Source: Takakia lepidozioides
Lineage: Eukaryota > Streptophyta > Takakiopsida > Takakiales > Takakiaceae
Assembly (NCBI GenBank): GCA_030704615.1
Contig: CM060734.1
Span: 58,544,042-58,608,041, forward strand
DNA: 64,000 bases
Reading direction: 5' to 3'
The notes below the pieces were generated by a model. It was not told where the DNA came from, did no database searches, and saw only the letters and a list, made by a program, of their open reading frames with translations. The position numbers were made by a program, and so were the translations under genes. Shown one piece after another: positions 1 to 11,100 of this stretch (its first letter is position 1; every line of letters starts with the position of its first letter).

Positions 1-181
1 CTCTATCCTTCATCATCTGTCTGACCTTCTCTTTGTCATCCCACCTGCCAGCCACAGCATAGATGTTTGATAGCAGCACATAAGCTGCAGATTGCTCTGG
101 ATCCAACATGAGAATACATTTTGCAGCACGTTCTGCTAGCTTCAGATCGCCATTCATTACAGAGAGACCACACAAGACAAT
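1..181 (-). CDS. PPR protein, E-motif region (partial, cut by window edge)
   Basis: Read on the minus strand, this stretch is open to the window edge and encodes a block typical of the end of a PLS-class pentatricopeptide protein: LAERAAKCILMLDP, then [18 protein letters not shown] and KEKVRQMMKDR. It aligns closely with the E region of the complete PPR-DYW gene at 8,176-10,281 ([28 protein letters not shown]). The C-terminal part, including any DYW domain, would lie left of the window. Upstream (right of about 181) I see no further PPR repeats, so this is either a late exon of an intron-containing gene or a truncated copy. The family binds organellar RNA and specifies C-to-U editing. Confidence 0.75.
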   Translation of the reverse strand, partial: MVLCGLSVMNGDLKLAERAAKCILMLDPEQSAAYVLLSNIYAVAGRWDDKEKVRQMMKDR

Positions 182-1164
182 TGTACAAGAGAGGAACGGT
201 TCCGCCAGGGGGACGTGAAAAACAAAAGGAAAGCAAATCATAGTCCTTGTGATTAACTCAAGCCTGTCGCGTGTCACATCACACTTTTGCGGAAGGGAGT
301 GGGTAAGAGAGAGCTGAAAGGCAAGATGAAGCCATGCCAGCTACGTCTGCCCGCAGTGTAGACATGGCTTGTACTCAGTTGCATGTTGTCTAACTGACGC
401 TGAAACATCGAAAAATCCCCACTGCAGACGGTGCATCCTTAGGCCGAAAGCTACCAAGGCGGGCGGTTCCTGCCTGGAGGGGCCAATCGAGAAAGCAAAT
501 CCGATCTGAAGTGACAATCAATCACTTGTAAAAGCTCTGCAGATTTTCCTGCCTATGACCACCCTTGTGAAGTCGATAACTATTTGCATCACTCCCTTCG
601 ATGACAAATCAAAAGCGCTCAGAATGTTTCTATTGTAGCTCTGGAGATAAGGCATACGATCAGCTCTGTATTCACATCGACATCCATTCAAATGATCATG
701 GAAGCACAGCTGTACAATCAAGTCCCGCTTTATTCATTGTAATAGAGGAGTCCAGTTCTAGAATTCAGCTCAACTGAAAACTAAGCTTCACATGGGATTG
801 TAGGAGCATACAGATAATGTCAAGTATGTCCACAAATGCCCCACATGAAGGATCACGTAGTTAACGCAGGTTCAGCCAAGGCTCTAGGCAAGCAAACAGG
901 CCTTGCTCTATGTACTATAAAGCGACAGAAAAAGCCATCGAAGCTCTTAACGCACACGATACCAGCTCCAAGTGACTCTTGACAACCAAAGCTCATTGTA
1001 CCAGGCTACGAAGCAACTTATACTTGTTGCTGTTAGTATCTAATGTACGCTGCTCAACAGGTTGAGCACTCGCGTCTAAAAAGTAAGAGGTAAAGACGGA
1101 CTTTCGGTCTGAGGACCCCTGAGGACTCGTGTCCATGTGACGGGGGAGAAGTAGAGTTGCCGGG

Positions 1165-1923
1165 CTATTCCTTGATGGGCACAACATCACCAAGAACCAT
1201 AGCTTCTAGTGCTTCCTCTGTTGCTTCCACTGCTGCAGCGATTGTGGGACTTGGCTGGGTCTCAGGCTGGTCAACAGCGGCCTCAGCCGCAGGCTGGGGA
1301 TCGAATGGACTACTGATGGGATGCACACTCGGGGGAGCTGAGTGAGGACGACGAGGATGACACAAAGCTGCAGATCGACAGCGATGGTGCTTCATGTGCT
1401 TCTTATGCAAATGCCGTCTTCCATGGAAAAAGATGGGCGGAGGTGAGAAAGCCCTCACAATTGGTGCCATCGGAGTGGAAGGTCCACAATCTTTAGGACC
1501 ATCAAGCGAACTGGGTGGGCAGGGCATGGCACCACGAGCGGAGCCATGTTCACGGCCATGACCGTGGCCATGGTGGTGGCGATGTCTGTGGTGGCCACCG
1601 TGCTTCACACGGTGGCCAAGGTGATGATGAAAGCCGTGGCCTCGCAAGCCACCATGCCGGCCAGACCCATCTAAGGAAAACACCGTAGCATCCACCCCGT
1701 CGACACCAGAAGCCATGGCGAGCCTCTCTGAAGCCTCAGTACCCAGCGAGAAGAAGAGAAAACGCTTGTGAGATTTAGCCATCTCTCTAAACGACCCACC
1801 TCCCATCTTTCTACGTCCGACACAATCTCCAAGCCTCACTCCAAGGTGATCGATAAGAAGATCTGTAGGCAGATGACGGCAAGCTCTCGCTATAAACGAG
1901 CAATGGCTTGGAGTGCAAGGCAA
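1165..1923 (-). CDS. Histidine-rich hypothetical protein
   Basis: This is an uninterrupted 252-codon ORF. The upstream ATG (1,923) gives a poor-looking N-terminus; the internal ATG at 1,780-1,782 (MAKSHKRFLFF) would give 205 residues and seems a more natural start. The middle carries a strongly His/Gly-rich segment with HHHLGHRVKHGGHHRHRHHH followed by GHGHGREHG, then a Pro-rich tract and an acidic, Ala/Glu-rich C-terminus. I see no signal peptide or membrane span and do not recognise a family. His-rich segments can bind Zn or Ni, but no function is claimed. A hAT-type MITE starts 35 bp upstream of the outer ATG and may supply or displace its promoter. It could still be a chance ORF in a GC-rich patch. 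Confidence 0.4.
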   Translation of the reverse strand: MPCTPSHCSFIARACRHLPTDLLIDHLGVRLGDCVGRRKMGGGSFREMAKSHKRFLFFSLGTEASERLAMASGVDGVDATVFSLDGSGRHGGLRGHGFHHHLGHRVKHGGHHRHRHHHGHGHGREHGSARGAMPCPPSSLDGPKDCGPSTPMAPIVRAFSPPPIFFHGRRHLHKKHMKHHRCRSAALCHPRRPHSAPPSVHPISSPFDPQPAAEAAVDQPETQPSPTIAAAVEATEEALEAMVLGDVVPIKE

Positions 1924-1949
1924 GCCATCCTCTGGTCGGTGGTGCTTAC

Positions 1950-2538
1950 GTATATACCAGTGTTGGTCGGTTATCAGGGACCCTCAGGTTATTTGTCGGG
2001 TGAGGGTAACTATAGCCGAAGGTTATGAGCATAAAAGAGAACCGTGGACACTGAACACCACCAGTACTGCACAACTCAAATACCTGGAGCAACACCCTAA
2101 ACATGTGAGTGAATAGCATATGAAGACATAGAACCGACCCGGATGTCTTTTAAGTGGACGGAAGCGGTTATAGTAGCTATGGTTTGGTGGCAAATTGTAG
2201 TTTTCTTTTGGTATCCTTTTTTCACTATGTACATTGAGGTTGAAACGGCACATTGAACCTGAGCGATAGGTTCTGCAGCCTGCCTAGAGTATTTCAATTA
2301 TATCCGATGGTAGGCAGGTTATATTTTGGTTACAACAAAGACCCGACTTGAAATGAATCGGCAAATAACCTGACCACACATATTGTTCAAATTTTCATAA
2401 CGGTAACCTGCAAATAACCTTCATTCAATGTGCATATTTCACCTAGAACCGGAGGTTATTACTGCGTTGAGTCAACTTGTATAACCTGAACCTCATGAGC
2501 TTTGAAAAAAATGATAACCAACCAACACTGGTATATAC
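1950..2538. mobile_element. hAT-type MITE with 8-bp target-site duplication
   Basis: A 573-bp element (1,958-2,530) is flanked by an exact 8-bp direct repeat, GTATATAC, at 1,950-1,957 and 2,531-2,538. Its ends are inverted repeats: CAGTGTTGGTCGGTTATCA on the left and the reverse complement of CAGTGTTGGTTGGTTATCA on the right (one mismatch in 19). An 8-bp duplication with CAGTG-type ends is the signature of the hAT superfamily. The interior has no transposase ORF but carries many GGTTAT/ATAACC motifs in both orientations, resembling subterminal transposase-binding repeats. It is non-autonomous and inserted close upstream of the His-rich ORF. Confidence 0.9.
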
Positions 2539-3085
2539 ACACCTCTAGGTAGGTACCTACTGTACCAAACACAAGTATGTATTATAAATTAGCTTGCGTA
2601 TGATCTACGCTCGCGAGTTCTAATTTTGTCTTCCTTTCTTTCACCGAAGATGATCTGGCAATCTAATGTATGTCTTTGAACAAAGCACACACACAAATCA
2701 ATTGGTAACTTGAGCTCTTGATACATCTGCATGAATCTTCCATTCTCCTAAACTCTCTAGATTGCTGGAAGAACTTACTACAAAACTATCATTTGGACGT
2801 GAGCAGATGTCCCTGATCATCACATTATGACTATGAACCAGTTTCAATTTGAGACAGGTTTGGTTTGATGGATGTTTAAATTAAGTAAGTACGCTTCAAA
2901 ACTAAGAGGTGAATCAGTACAAGGTCATTTGATAATCAGCGTAAAAATGTCCGATTGCGCCACCCTCTGTCACCTGGGCGAGATCAAGTGCTAGAACATA
3001 CATTAGCCCTGATTCTGGTGTTCTTACTGCGGTTCGATTTGTGTTTTTGGTGTGTGGTGGAGCAACATCGAAGATCTTCTAAAGG
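2539..3085. other. Intergenic, nothing recognised
   Basis: Moderately AT-rich sequence between the MITE and the 3' end of the F-box-like gene. I see no ORF of note, no repeat shared with the rest of the window and no RNA gene. Confidence 0.5.
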
Positions 3086-6000
3086 TCACCTTATTTTTGT
3101 CTCCCAGCTGAGTTCATAGGTACCTTCGATGAGCTCAAACTTTCTACTTCTGCGATTATTGTCCGGGCCAGCCCACGGGAAAACTGTGACTCCCCACGCA
3201 GCTGTCATTACATCATAAAGACCGACGTCAGGATCCCAAAGAGCAGGCTTGAAGGCAATGAATCTGTCTCCACTCACCACCTCATAATCCTGGGAGGAAG
3301 ACTGCTTGTGTGTTTCTGTTCTAAACAATCTCTTGAAAAGATGGTCAGGCATCAGGCCATTCGGCACTGGGCCATAGGAGCCTGTGGGGGTGCCGTCTGG
3401 ATTGAGGAGAACTTCAACAACCAGAATTTGATCGCATTTAGAATTTCTTCCGGATGTAGTACGAGTGATGGCGAACACTTTATCTGCACCGGCTCTCACT
3501 ACCTTGGGAGGTTCCACAGGCGCTGTGATCTGAGACGCTCCCAAAACAGAAAAATCGAAGATCAGTCTTTGGCGCCTACTCTTACTTACATTGAAGTATA
3601 TGACAGCTGGGTTTTTCTGATCTCTAAGGGCATAGGGTCGCGGACGGATTCTTAGTCCTCCCATGTATACTCCATAGTTGATGACGGCACATCCTGCGCG
3701 CCCGCCCATGGCTTTGTATGCGTTTCTAGCATACTGGAGTGTGTCAAAATGGGTCCAATTCCGCTCCTTTGAAGAATACACAGCCAAAACCATCTCATCT
3801 ATGGGTCGCCTTGGGTGTACTGCTTGAATACGTTCATACGTGGATATGGCAACTGGATCGTGGTTATTTAGAACATGTCCCAGAACAATGAGACGGTACC
3901 TCGAGCGTGATGCATCTGCAAAACTGAAGCATGCGACCTTGTCTTCGAGTATCTTATTAGGAATGGGGGGCAATATTGCGAACTCTTTGGTGAGAACGTT
4001 GGCAACGATCACCACTGATTGTCCCCTTACGGAGTCGAATTCTGGTCGAGACCAATGCGCTGGGACAGTACCAGTGCTAGGTTGCAAAAACTGTGTCCCG
4101 CCATCCATTACGAAAAGGCCATTGCTTGCAGCGATGACACGATCCACAAAGCCTGGAATGAACGCTAGACTGGGCAAGAATACCCAATCGTAATATCGGC
4201 CAGCTTCCCGACGCGTCTGGGACAGATCATGATCGAATCCGTACATCAAGTGTCCTGGCCGGTTCTTCACGAGTATGACTGGAAAATATCGCTGGTACTT
4301 TCTTAGCGCAGGATCCGCAAATGAGGAGGCTGTCCAAATTGGAACTCTGGCATCGACATGAAATCTCTCTAAGGCTCGATCCCTCTCTACTGTTAGGTTT
4401 GGGAGGTCCATGTTGATCCAGGCGGTGTCCAATTTCTCTACTGGAATCCTAGTCATAACAGCACTTCGTACGCTGGCAGGCAGGTTATTACCCCACCCAA
4501 TGCCTGCATCATGAGAAGAAATATAATCGACAAGTGGTAGGGCTGCTGCTAAAACACTTGCATCCTGCTCAGGACTAGGATCCGTTGAAGCCAAAGAATC
4601 CGAAGACTCGGTTTCGGTTGCAGGCTCAGGTGTTTTTTCTCGAAGTGGATTCATGACTTGTGGGTTGGAAGGATCCGCGACGTTGTCAGTTCGCTGACGT
4701 TTAGAAGGATTAGTGTCGGCTGGTGGCGACCCTGGTGGTTCCGGAGAGGCTCTAGATCGAGAGCCGGGTGGACTGTTGATATATTCAGGAACGGTGCTTT
4801 CTACACACGTTACACAAGCTGTGGTATCAGGCTCAGGGCCACCTTCGCAAGAGTAGACCGGTGGAGATACTAAGGGAAGTTGCTGAGTGGGATCTGTCAT
4901 ATATGCCCTCAGCGGTACCGTCTCTATGTTTTGGTTTACAGGAACCTGCGAAAGAGGCTGGTCCGTCTCCAAGGTGTCTACCAATTCATCTAAAGTGACG
5001 GCTGCAGAGGTGAGCTGCATCCACACCCTATCCATCACGTCACTTGCAATTGACGCTGGTGTGGAGGCCGCGTCCGTCATCACTGTATCTATTATGGCAT
5101 TTACTCTCCTGGATGGAGAAGATCGAGTGGGCATCGAAGTGTCGACGTACGTTGCAGAGGTTGACGCTGCTGCATGATGAGACGGGTCCATCATCGTGGT
5201 GTCTATCCGATTTAAGTCATTTCCAGTTATCGGTTGAGCAGGTACTGCGCTTGACGTGGTGGCAGTGGTGGCCCTTACAGCCACCTCCTGCTCATCGGGA
5301 TCAACCAACACCGTTTCGATCCATGCTACGTCTTCAGCTGACTGTAGCTCTGCGCTGCATCCACACGTGTTTGGAGGCAACAATGCCTGCTCCACGTCGT
5401 CACCTTCCGTAAGCAAGGCCACGAAACCTTGTGCTGGTAACTGATTATCTGCGGAAGCTTGTGCCCCATCACCACTGTTGAGTTCACGTGGTGATGGAGA
5501 GGCTCTGGGAGCTGACTGGGCTGTTGGAAATCTGGACAAAGCACCACTGCTATCTACTTCAATTTCAAGTAAGTGGTCGGCGACTCCATCCTGATCAAGA
5601 CGACGATCCCATTCTGGAAGGGCGATGGTATCAGTCCCTGGGCTACGTGGTGTACGAGGCTCCTCCTCAAGTGCAACAGTCTCATTATCATCCCTAGACG
5701 TTTGCAACCCTTGGTGACTTGATGAGACCGAAGCGGTACTACCTTGCCTCTGTAAAAGTGGACGATTTGGACTTGGCGGTGGCCGAGAATTCTCATCAGC
5801 GTGGTCATCGTCTTGTAGGTTAAAGGCATTAAGCACGCCGTTGTAGAAATCTTCCAGTTCCGGAACAGGGGCCCTTGTAACATGAGCTCCACTTACGTAA
5901 CTCTGAAGGGGCATGTCCTGAAACGGGTCAGCCCTACTTAGATGACCAAGAAGATCCAGGTCAGCTCTACTGAAGCCAAGCTGCTCAGCTGGGTCCAACG

Positions 6001-6172
6001 GCACTGGCCATGGCACAGTGTCTGGCTGGGGCAAAACACAAGCAACCATCTGATTACAGGCATCATTGTATGCATTAACCTCGGCACTTACTTCAGCAAG
6101 TTCCTCGGCAATTTGCTTGCGAGTCACCGAACGCGAGGTACTATCAGTACTTCCAGACGATCCCGAGGCCAT
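3086..6172 (-). CDS. F-box/beta-propeller-like protein with long disordered N-terminus
   Basis: A single uninterrupted ORF of 1,028 codons. Residues 1 to about 560 are low-complexity, rich in Ser, Thr, Pro, Asp and Glu, with no fold I recognise. Residues about 563-605 look like a divergent F-box (LPASVRSAVMTRIPVEKL), followed by a segment resembling the linker of F-box/kelch proteins (PIWTASSFADPALRKYQRYF). Residues 620-1,015 have recurring beta-strand patterns (GLFVMDGG, SVVIVANVLTKEFAILPPIP, RYRLIVLGHV, EMVLAVYSS) like the kelch/galactose-oxidase-like propellers of plant F-box proteins. Such proteins recruit substrates to SCF ubiquitin ligases through SKP1. The F-box is weak, so SKP1 binding is inferred. 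The 560-residue N-terminal extension is unusual for the family. Confidence 0.6.
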   Translation of the reverse strand: MASGSSGSTDSTSRSVTRKQIAEELAEVSAEVNAYNDACNQMVACVLPQPDTVPWPVPLDPAEQLGFSRADLDLLGHLSRADPFQDMPLQSYVSGAHVTRAPVPELEDFYNGVLNAFNLQDDDHADENSRPPPSPNRPLLQRQGSTASVSSSHQGLQTSRDDNETVALEEEPRTPRSPGTDTIALPEWDRRLDQDGVADHLLEIEVDSSGALSRFPTAQSAPRASPSPRELNSGDGAQASADNQLPAQGFVALLTEGDDVEQALLPPNTCGCSAELQSAEDVAWIETVLVDPDEQEVAVRATTATTSSAVPAQPITGNDLNRIDTTMMDPSHHAAASTSATYVDTSMPTRSSPSRRVNAIIDTVMTDAASTPASIASDVMDRVWMQLTSAAVTLDELVDTLETDQPLSQVPVNQNIETVPLRAYMTDPTQQLPLVSPPVYSCEGGPEPDTTACVTCVESTVPEYINSPPGSRSRASPEPPGSPPADTNPSKRQRTDNVADPSNPQVMNPLREKTPEPATETESSDSLASTDPSPEQDASVLAAALPLVDYISSHDAGIGWGNNLPASVRSAVMTRIPVEKLDTAWINMDLPNLTVERDRALERFHVDARVPIWTASSFADPALRKYQRYFPVILVKNRPGHLMYGFDHDLSQTRREAGRYYDWVFLPSLAFIPGFVDRVIAASNGLFVMDGGTQFLQPSTGTVPAHWSRPEFDSVRGQSVVIVANVLTKEFAILPPIPNKILEDKVACFSFADASRSRYRLIVLGHVLNNHDPVAISTYERIQAVHPRRPIDEMVLAVYSSKERNWTHFDTLQYARNAYKAMGGRAGCAVINYGVYMGGLRIRPRPYALRDQKNPAVIYFNVSKSRRQRLIFDFSVLGASQITAPVEPPKVVRAGADKVFAITRTTSGRNSKCDQILVVEVLLNPDGTPTGSYGPVPNGLMPDHLFKRLFRTETHKQSSSQDYEVVSGDRFIAFKPALWDPDVGLYDVMTAAWGVTVFPWAGPDNNRRSRKFELIEGTYELSWETKIR

Positions 6173-8077
6173 TGCAAGTGCAATAGCACGCGAGTGAATG
6201 ATAGACTTGGATCGGTAGAACCATCACTGGGCTCCTTTCACCCAGTTACTCGAGCAACATGTGTTGAATCTCTCTCTTGAAATACATAATGTTCAGTGAC
6301 ACATTCCTGAAAGGCAGTCCCTGCAGGAATCTCAAAATATTACCCTTGAGAAACTGTTATGATCTTCTGATGAGCTAGCAGTTGATCAGTAGATCTATGG
6401 ATTAGGAGAGCTCTTTGATTACTCCCTCTTGTCAGGCTCTACAGAGCTGGAAAACCAAGGAGATGGGTTATGAGAAATTTTGGCTGGATTTGCAGGATCC
6501 TGTAGTACTCACAAGTTATTTTGCAACAAGTCAAAAGATCAATTTGCAGTCTTGTTTGAAACTGAATACTCAAACGAATGTTTCTTGAACAACGTGAAAT
6601 ATTTGTAACTCTTGCACGTGTATTGTAGCAGAGTCAGCCATCACAGATTGTAACTGATTTAATATGTTATATATGCTTCTCAATCATATATTGGATGAGC
6701 ACTAAGGCATGTATGACAGAACCTTGCACGAGAAGAAGTTGTGCCCTCAGAATCATGGAAATGATCTGAATATGCACTGTAACTTCTATAAATTTTACTT
6801 TCTGTTAGCATCATAGTTCAGAAGCATACAAAATCAATTGTATAGGATTGTACTCACAGTCTGATCTTGAGCCCAACAGCATTCTCTGACCTGAGATCAT
6901 GCTTAGATGATTCGTGTGATCTTCAAAATCTCGATCAATGTGTGTCTCTTTGCAGCAAGAGGAAATCACATGATAAGATAGGACAAAAAACTTAAGACGT
7001 CCGAGATATGAAAACTTTATGGAATCCACAGAGTTACTGAGTGAGTTTGGATCAGAACATAATACCTTTCGTTTTCCCTCCTAATGACTTCTGGCACTAG
7101 TAACGTGGAAGCCATCTACAAACAGTGTCCTTAGAAAGGTAGTAAAGCCAACCATGCCAATACCACGGAGGTAGCTCAAAGTCTAATGTTCTTAGGCTCC
7201 TCACAAACAGCCGAACATCCAGCCCTGCAGGGTGCTCTCATTATGCGGCCATTCACATTCAGTGTTGTTCGCGAGCTAGATTGTTTCTACGAGGACTTCA
7301 AACTCTATTTGTTAAGTGTCCGCACCTCTTCGCCCAGCATGCACCTCTTCGTCATATGCACCTCTTCATCCCGTACACGTTTCTGCATAGAGTTCGGTTA
7401 TGAATGTTCCCGCATTGCAGAACGGATAGATGGTGCAGATCGCTGTAGACCATTGCCGCTAACTTTTTGTGGGTCCGCTCCCATTTCAGTTGGTGGATTG
7501 CCAGATTTACTAGATTCAGAGGAATTCTTATTTCACTTTGTAGATTTTTAGATCCAGGAGTTTCAGAAGAATTTCTTTGATTGAATTGCTACTGCATGAT
7601 AGAACTTGAAGTCCGATTAAGGTCCAATTACTCTAGATTGTGGCATGTCTTGTGATTCCTCATTCATACCTCAAGCTGGTATTTTGTCTTCATTCTCCTG
7701 AGATTCTGATACAGTCAAATCAGCCAAAGAGATGGTTATCCTTCTCCAGGTACATGTTGATGACCATGGAGTCAATATGTAACTTGCTATCAACATGTTA
7801 GTCCTTTTAGCCGTAAGGTCCAGTACTTCTGTTTTTCTCCAAAAAGGAAAAACGGAACCAAAACAGGTTGATTTTCCCTAGTTAAATCGTGTATCAGTAC
7901 CGGAGTGTCAGCCTTATCACCTGTCCTACCAACCTCAAGGAGATCTTACTGATAAGATATGTGTCTTCAGTGCTGCTACTCAGACATTGTCGCGATCGAA
8001 CCACAGCCAGCTCGAGATGTACCCAAGAGTGTCGACAAACATTCCGGAGTGAGTCCCTCACAAAGCTAGTTTCTGCT
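6173..8077. other. Intergenic region
   Basis: About 1.9 kb between the start of the F-box-like gene and the 3' side of the PPR gene. Its left part should hold the promoter of the F-box-like gene. Around 7,321-7,370 there are three imperfect copies of a unit beginning GCACCTCTTC. A 121-codon plus-strand ORF at 7,186-7,551 shows no family resemblance and was not called as a gene. Confidence 0.45.
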
Positions 8078-8154
8078 CCCTTTTGTTCCGCCCAAACTGG
8101 GCGCGGGGTCTATGGCCACAAGGCTACAGCAAACATCGTCTTATGAGTATATTC
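8078..8154 (+). repeat. Dispersed repeat, copy A
   Basis: A stretch of about 75 bp beginning CCCTTTTGTTCCGC and containing AAACTGGGCGCGGGGTC, GGCCACAAGGCTAC and CGTCTTATGAGTA recurs near-identically at 23,258-23,330. This copy lies 21 bp beyond the stop codon of the PPR-DYW gene, in its presumed 3' UTR and antisense to it. I see no tRNA-type promoter boxes or terminal repeats, so its class is unknown. Confidence 0.7.
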
Positions 8155-8175
8155 TCATGTCGAATGCTGCTCATT

Positions 8176-11100
8176 TCACCAGTAATCCCCACAAGAGCAA
8201 GCCCCATCTTGGAAGTGGTGAAAGCGGCTGGCATCCCGCAAAATAACTGCTCGCCCAACAATCCTTGAGATGAACTTGGTGGCTGTGTGGCAATCACCAC
8301 ACACCCGAAGGTTCTTGATCACGCGGATAGGCAAGCCAGGGGGCGTGCTGATGAGCCCATAAGCAATGGCCAGCTTCTCACTGTGGTGGCAAAGAGACAA
8401 TTCCTTTTTCTCCTCCTCCACATCACGCAATACAAAGCGTGTGTCAGGCACATATCCCGCCTCCTTCATCTTCCCAGACAATCTATTGAGCTCAGCATGG
8501 ATTTCCTCAATTTGTGGATGCAATGTGTCTTTTACAAGAAATTCGTGCACATGGTTGTTCACCTCAATGCAGCTGCGCCCCGGCTCCTTTTTGACACCTC
8601 TCTCCCCCATTAAGTGTCTCACCTTTGCTTTATCCTCCCACCTTCCAGCTGCAGCATAGATGTTCGATAGCAGCACATGAGCTGCATCATGCTGTGGATC
8701 AAACCCGAGGATGCACTTTGTAGCACGTTCTGCAAGCTCCACATTGCCATGAGTTCTGCAAGCACCAAGCAAGGCCACCCACACACCAGCAACTGCCTCG
8801 ACTGGAATTTTGTTAATGAAATCCTCTGCCTCCTCCAGTTTCCCTGCACGGCCAAGAAGATCGACCATGCAGCCAAAATGCTTGACTGTGGGAGTAAGAC
8901 CATAATCTCGACTCATGGAATGGAAGTGATTGCGGCCTTCAATCACTAGGCCGGCATGACTACATGCAGAGAGGAGAGATATGAAGGTGATACCATCTGG
9001 CTTCAACCCTTCCTTTTGCATTTCCTTAAACATTTGGAAGGCCTCCCTAGCACCCCCATGCTGGGCATAGCCTGCAATCATGGCATTGAATGAGATCACA
9101 TCTCGTTTCCTCATTTTGTCGAACACTTGACGTGCATCCTGTACACTCCCGCATTTTGCATACATGTCAACAAGGCTTGTATATATGTCAACAAGGGTGG
9201 TCTTTAAATTAACACATGATACAATCCCAGTTTTGAGCATGTCAGCATGGACTAGCTTGCCCTTTTCCAGGGCACCAAGGCTGGCACACGCATTGAGAAC
9301 ACAAATGAATGTGGCCCCATTGGGTGTCAATCCGTTCTGTTTCATTTGTTCATACAATTTCACAGCCTCTGCACCACGCCCGTGCTGAGCATACCCTGTG
9401 ATCATTGCATTCCATGAGACCACACTCCGTTCAGCCATACTGTCAAACAGTTCACGAGCATCAGCTAAGCTCCCACATTTGGCATATCCTGCAATCATGG
9501 CAGTCCAGGAGACCACATTTCGTTTCGACATTAGGTTGAACACATGACGCGCATCCTTTATGCTCCCACATTTAGCATACATATCAACAAGGGCAGTCTC
9601 CAAAGTAATGTCTGGCACAATTCCAGTTTTGATGATATCAGCATGCACACGCTGGCCCTTTTCAAGGGTTCCTAGCCTACCGCACGCAACCAGAACACAA
9701 GTGAACGTTACACTGTCAGGCATCACCCCTTGCCTTTGCATTTGCTCATAGATTTCGTAAGCCTTCTCAGCTTTCCCATGCTTAGCATATCCCCCAATCA
9801 TCATGCTCCAGGTAAAACTGTCTCGATTCGGCATTTTGTCAAACACTTGGCGTGCATCCGCCACACTCCCGCACTTGCTATACATGTTGATAAGGGTGTT
9901 GTCCAGAAAGATGTTTGGCTTGAAGCCACTTTGGATCATGTGGGCATGCACCTGCTTTCCCTCTGTTAGGGCTTTGAAGTTCATGCATCCATGCAAGAGA
10001 CAGACATAAGGATCGGAGTCTATTGGAATCTCTAGTTGGGTCAAAATGTGCAGCGCGTCTTTCAGTCGTCCTTGCTTACACAGTGACCTGACATTCCCAT
10101 CATTGTTTTCTTGCTCTTGGGTCCCATGCTGCACTTCATTATTAGACCGATCACCGGATTGTGCTTGACCTTGTGTCATGGCAGCTAGCTCTGCTTTCAC
10201 CCAAGCTGGGTTCAACCGACCCTCAATCCAAAGGACCTCCCTCGTGTACTTATGTCTGAAGTCTGGTGATGTTGGATATTTCTGTGAAACCACCAAGACA
10301 CCATAGGTTTAACCACACCCCCACATAGACCCGGCTACAACCTCAAAAGCTCCTGAGCACCTTTCACACCAAAAAAGGGGGGAGCAACCTTGAAAACCTA
10401 CTTTCATGCCCTTGCAGCTTCTCTATAGCATGCTATAGATGGCCACAAATCTAAGATACAGACCAGTCCACAAAGCATGCACATGCCAGCTCAGTCAAAA
10501 GCCCTCCTGTACTGAAGCTCCTATTAAAAGAAAATAGTCTCACCTTATCAGACCTGTTGTCCCACCACTGAGAAGGATCTGAAAAGAAATCCTTCCAGAG
10601 TTGTCCTCTGCTCATCACTCGACCTGCGCACCAGAAACTACAAGACCATAAAAACTATTGCCATAGTCTGATCGTCTCAGTGACATTGTGAATCGATTCG
10701 GGAAAACATTTCTGTAGGTTACCCTGGGCTACGCTCTGCCTCATGCACTCAGTGACATACCAGAATTACAGATGTTGCAGAAGATACTGACGGGGCTTGT
10801 GGTGGACAGGGCCACTCTTCAAGCCAGGCTGATTTGAGTCATACTCACATTCCTCCACAGCCCTTGTTTGACAAGATTTTGTGCTTTGACTATAATCTGA
10901 CATCCCACCAAAATTTGGACTTTGGTCTGGCAATGGATCTCCACTGGGAACACCAGAGTCAGAGCCATACTGTGATATCCATCCGCCATCAGATTGTTTT
11001 CTTCTTTGTGTCTTGTCAGCCAGGTCTTTCATCCAGCCAGGTCTGCGCCACTGCCAAGGCTCTGCCGAGACCTCCTCGTCTATACTCATTGCTTGGCCTG

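Noticed and set aside
7186-7551. 121-codon plus-strand ORF
   Set aside because: Contains local repeats and no recognisable motif; likely chance.
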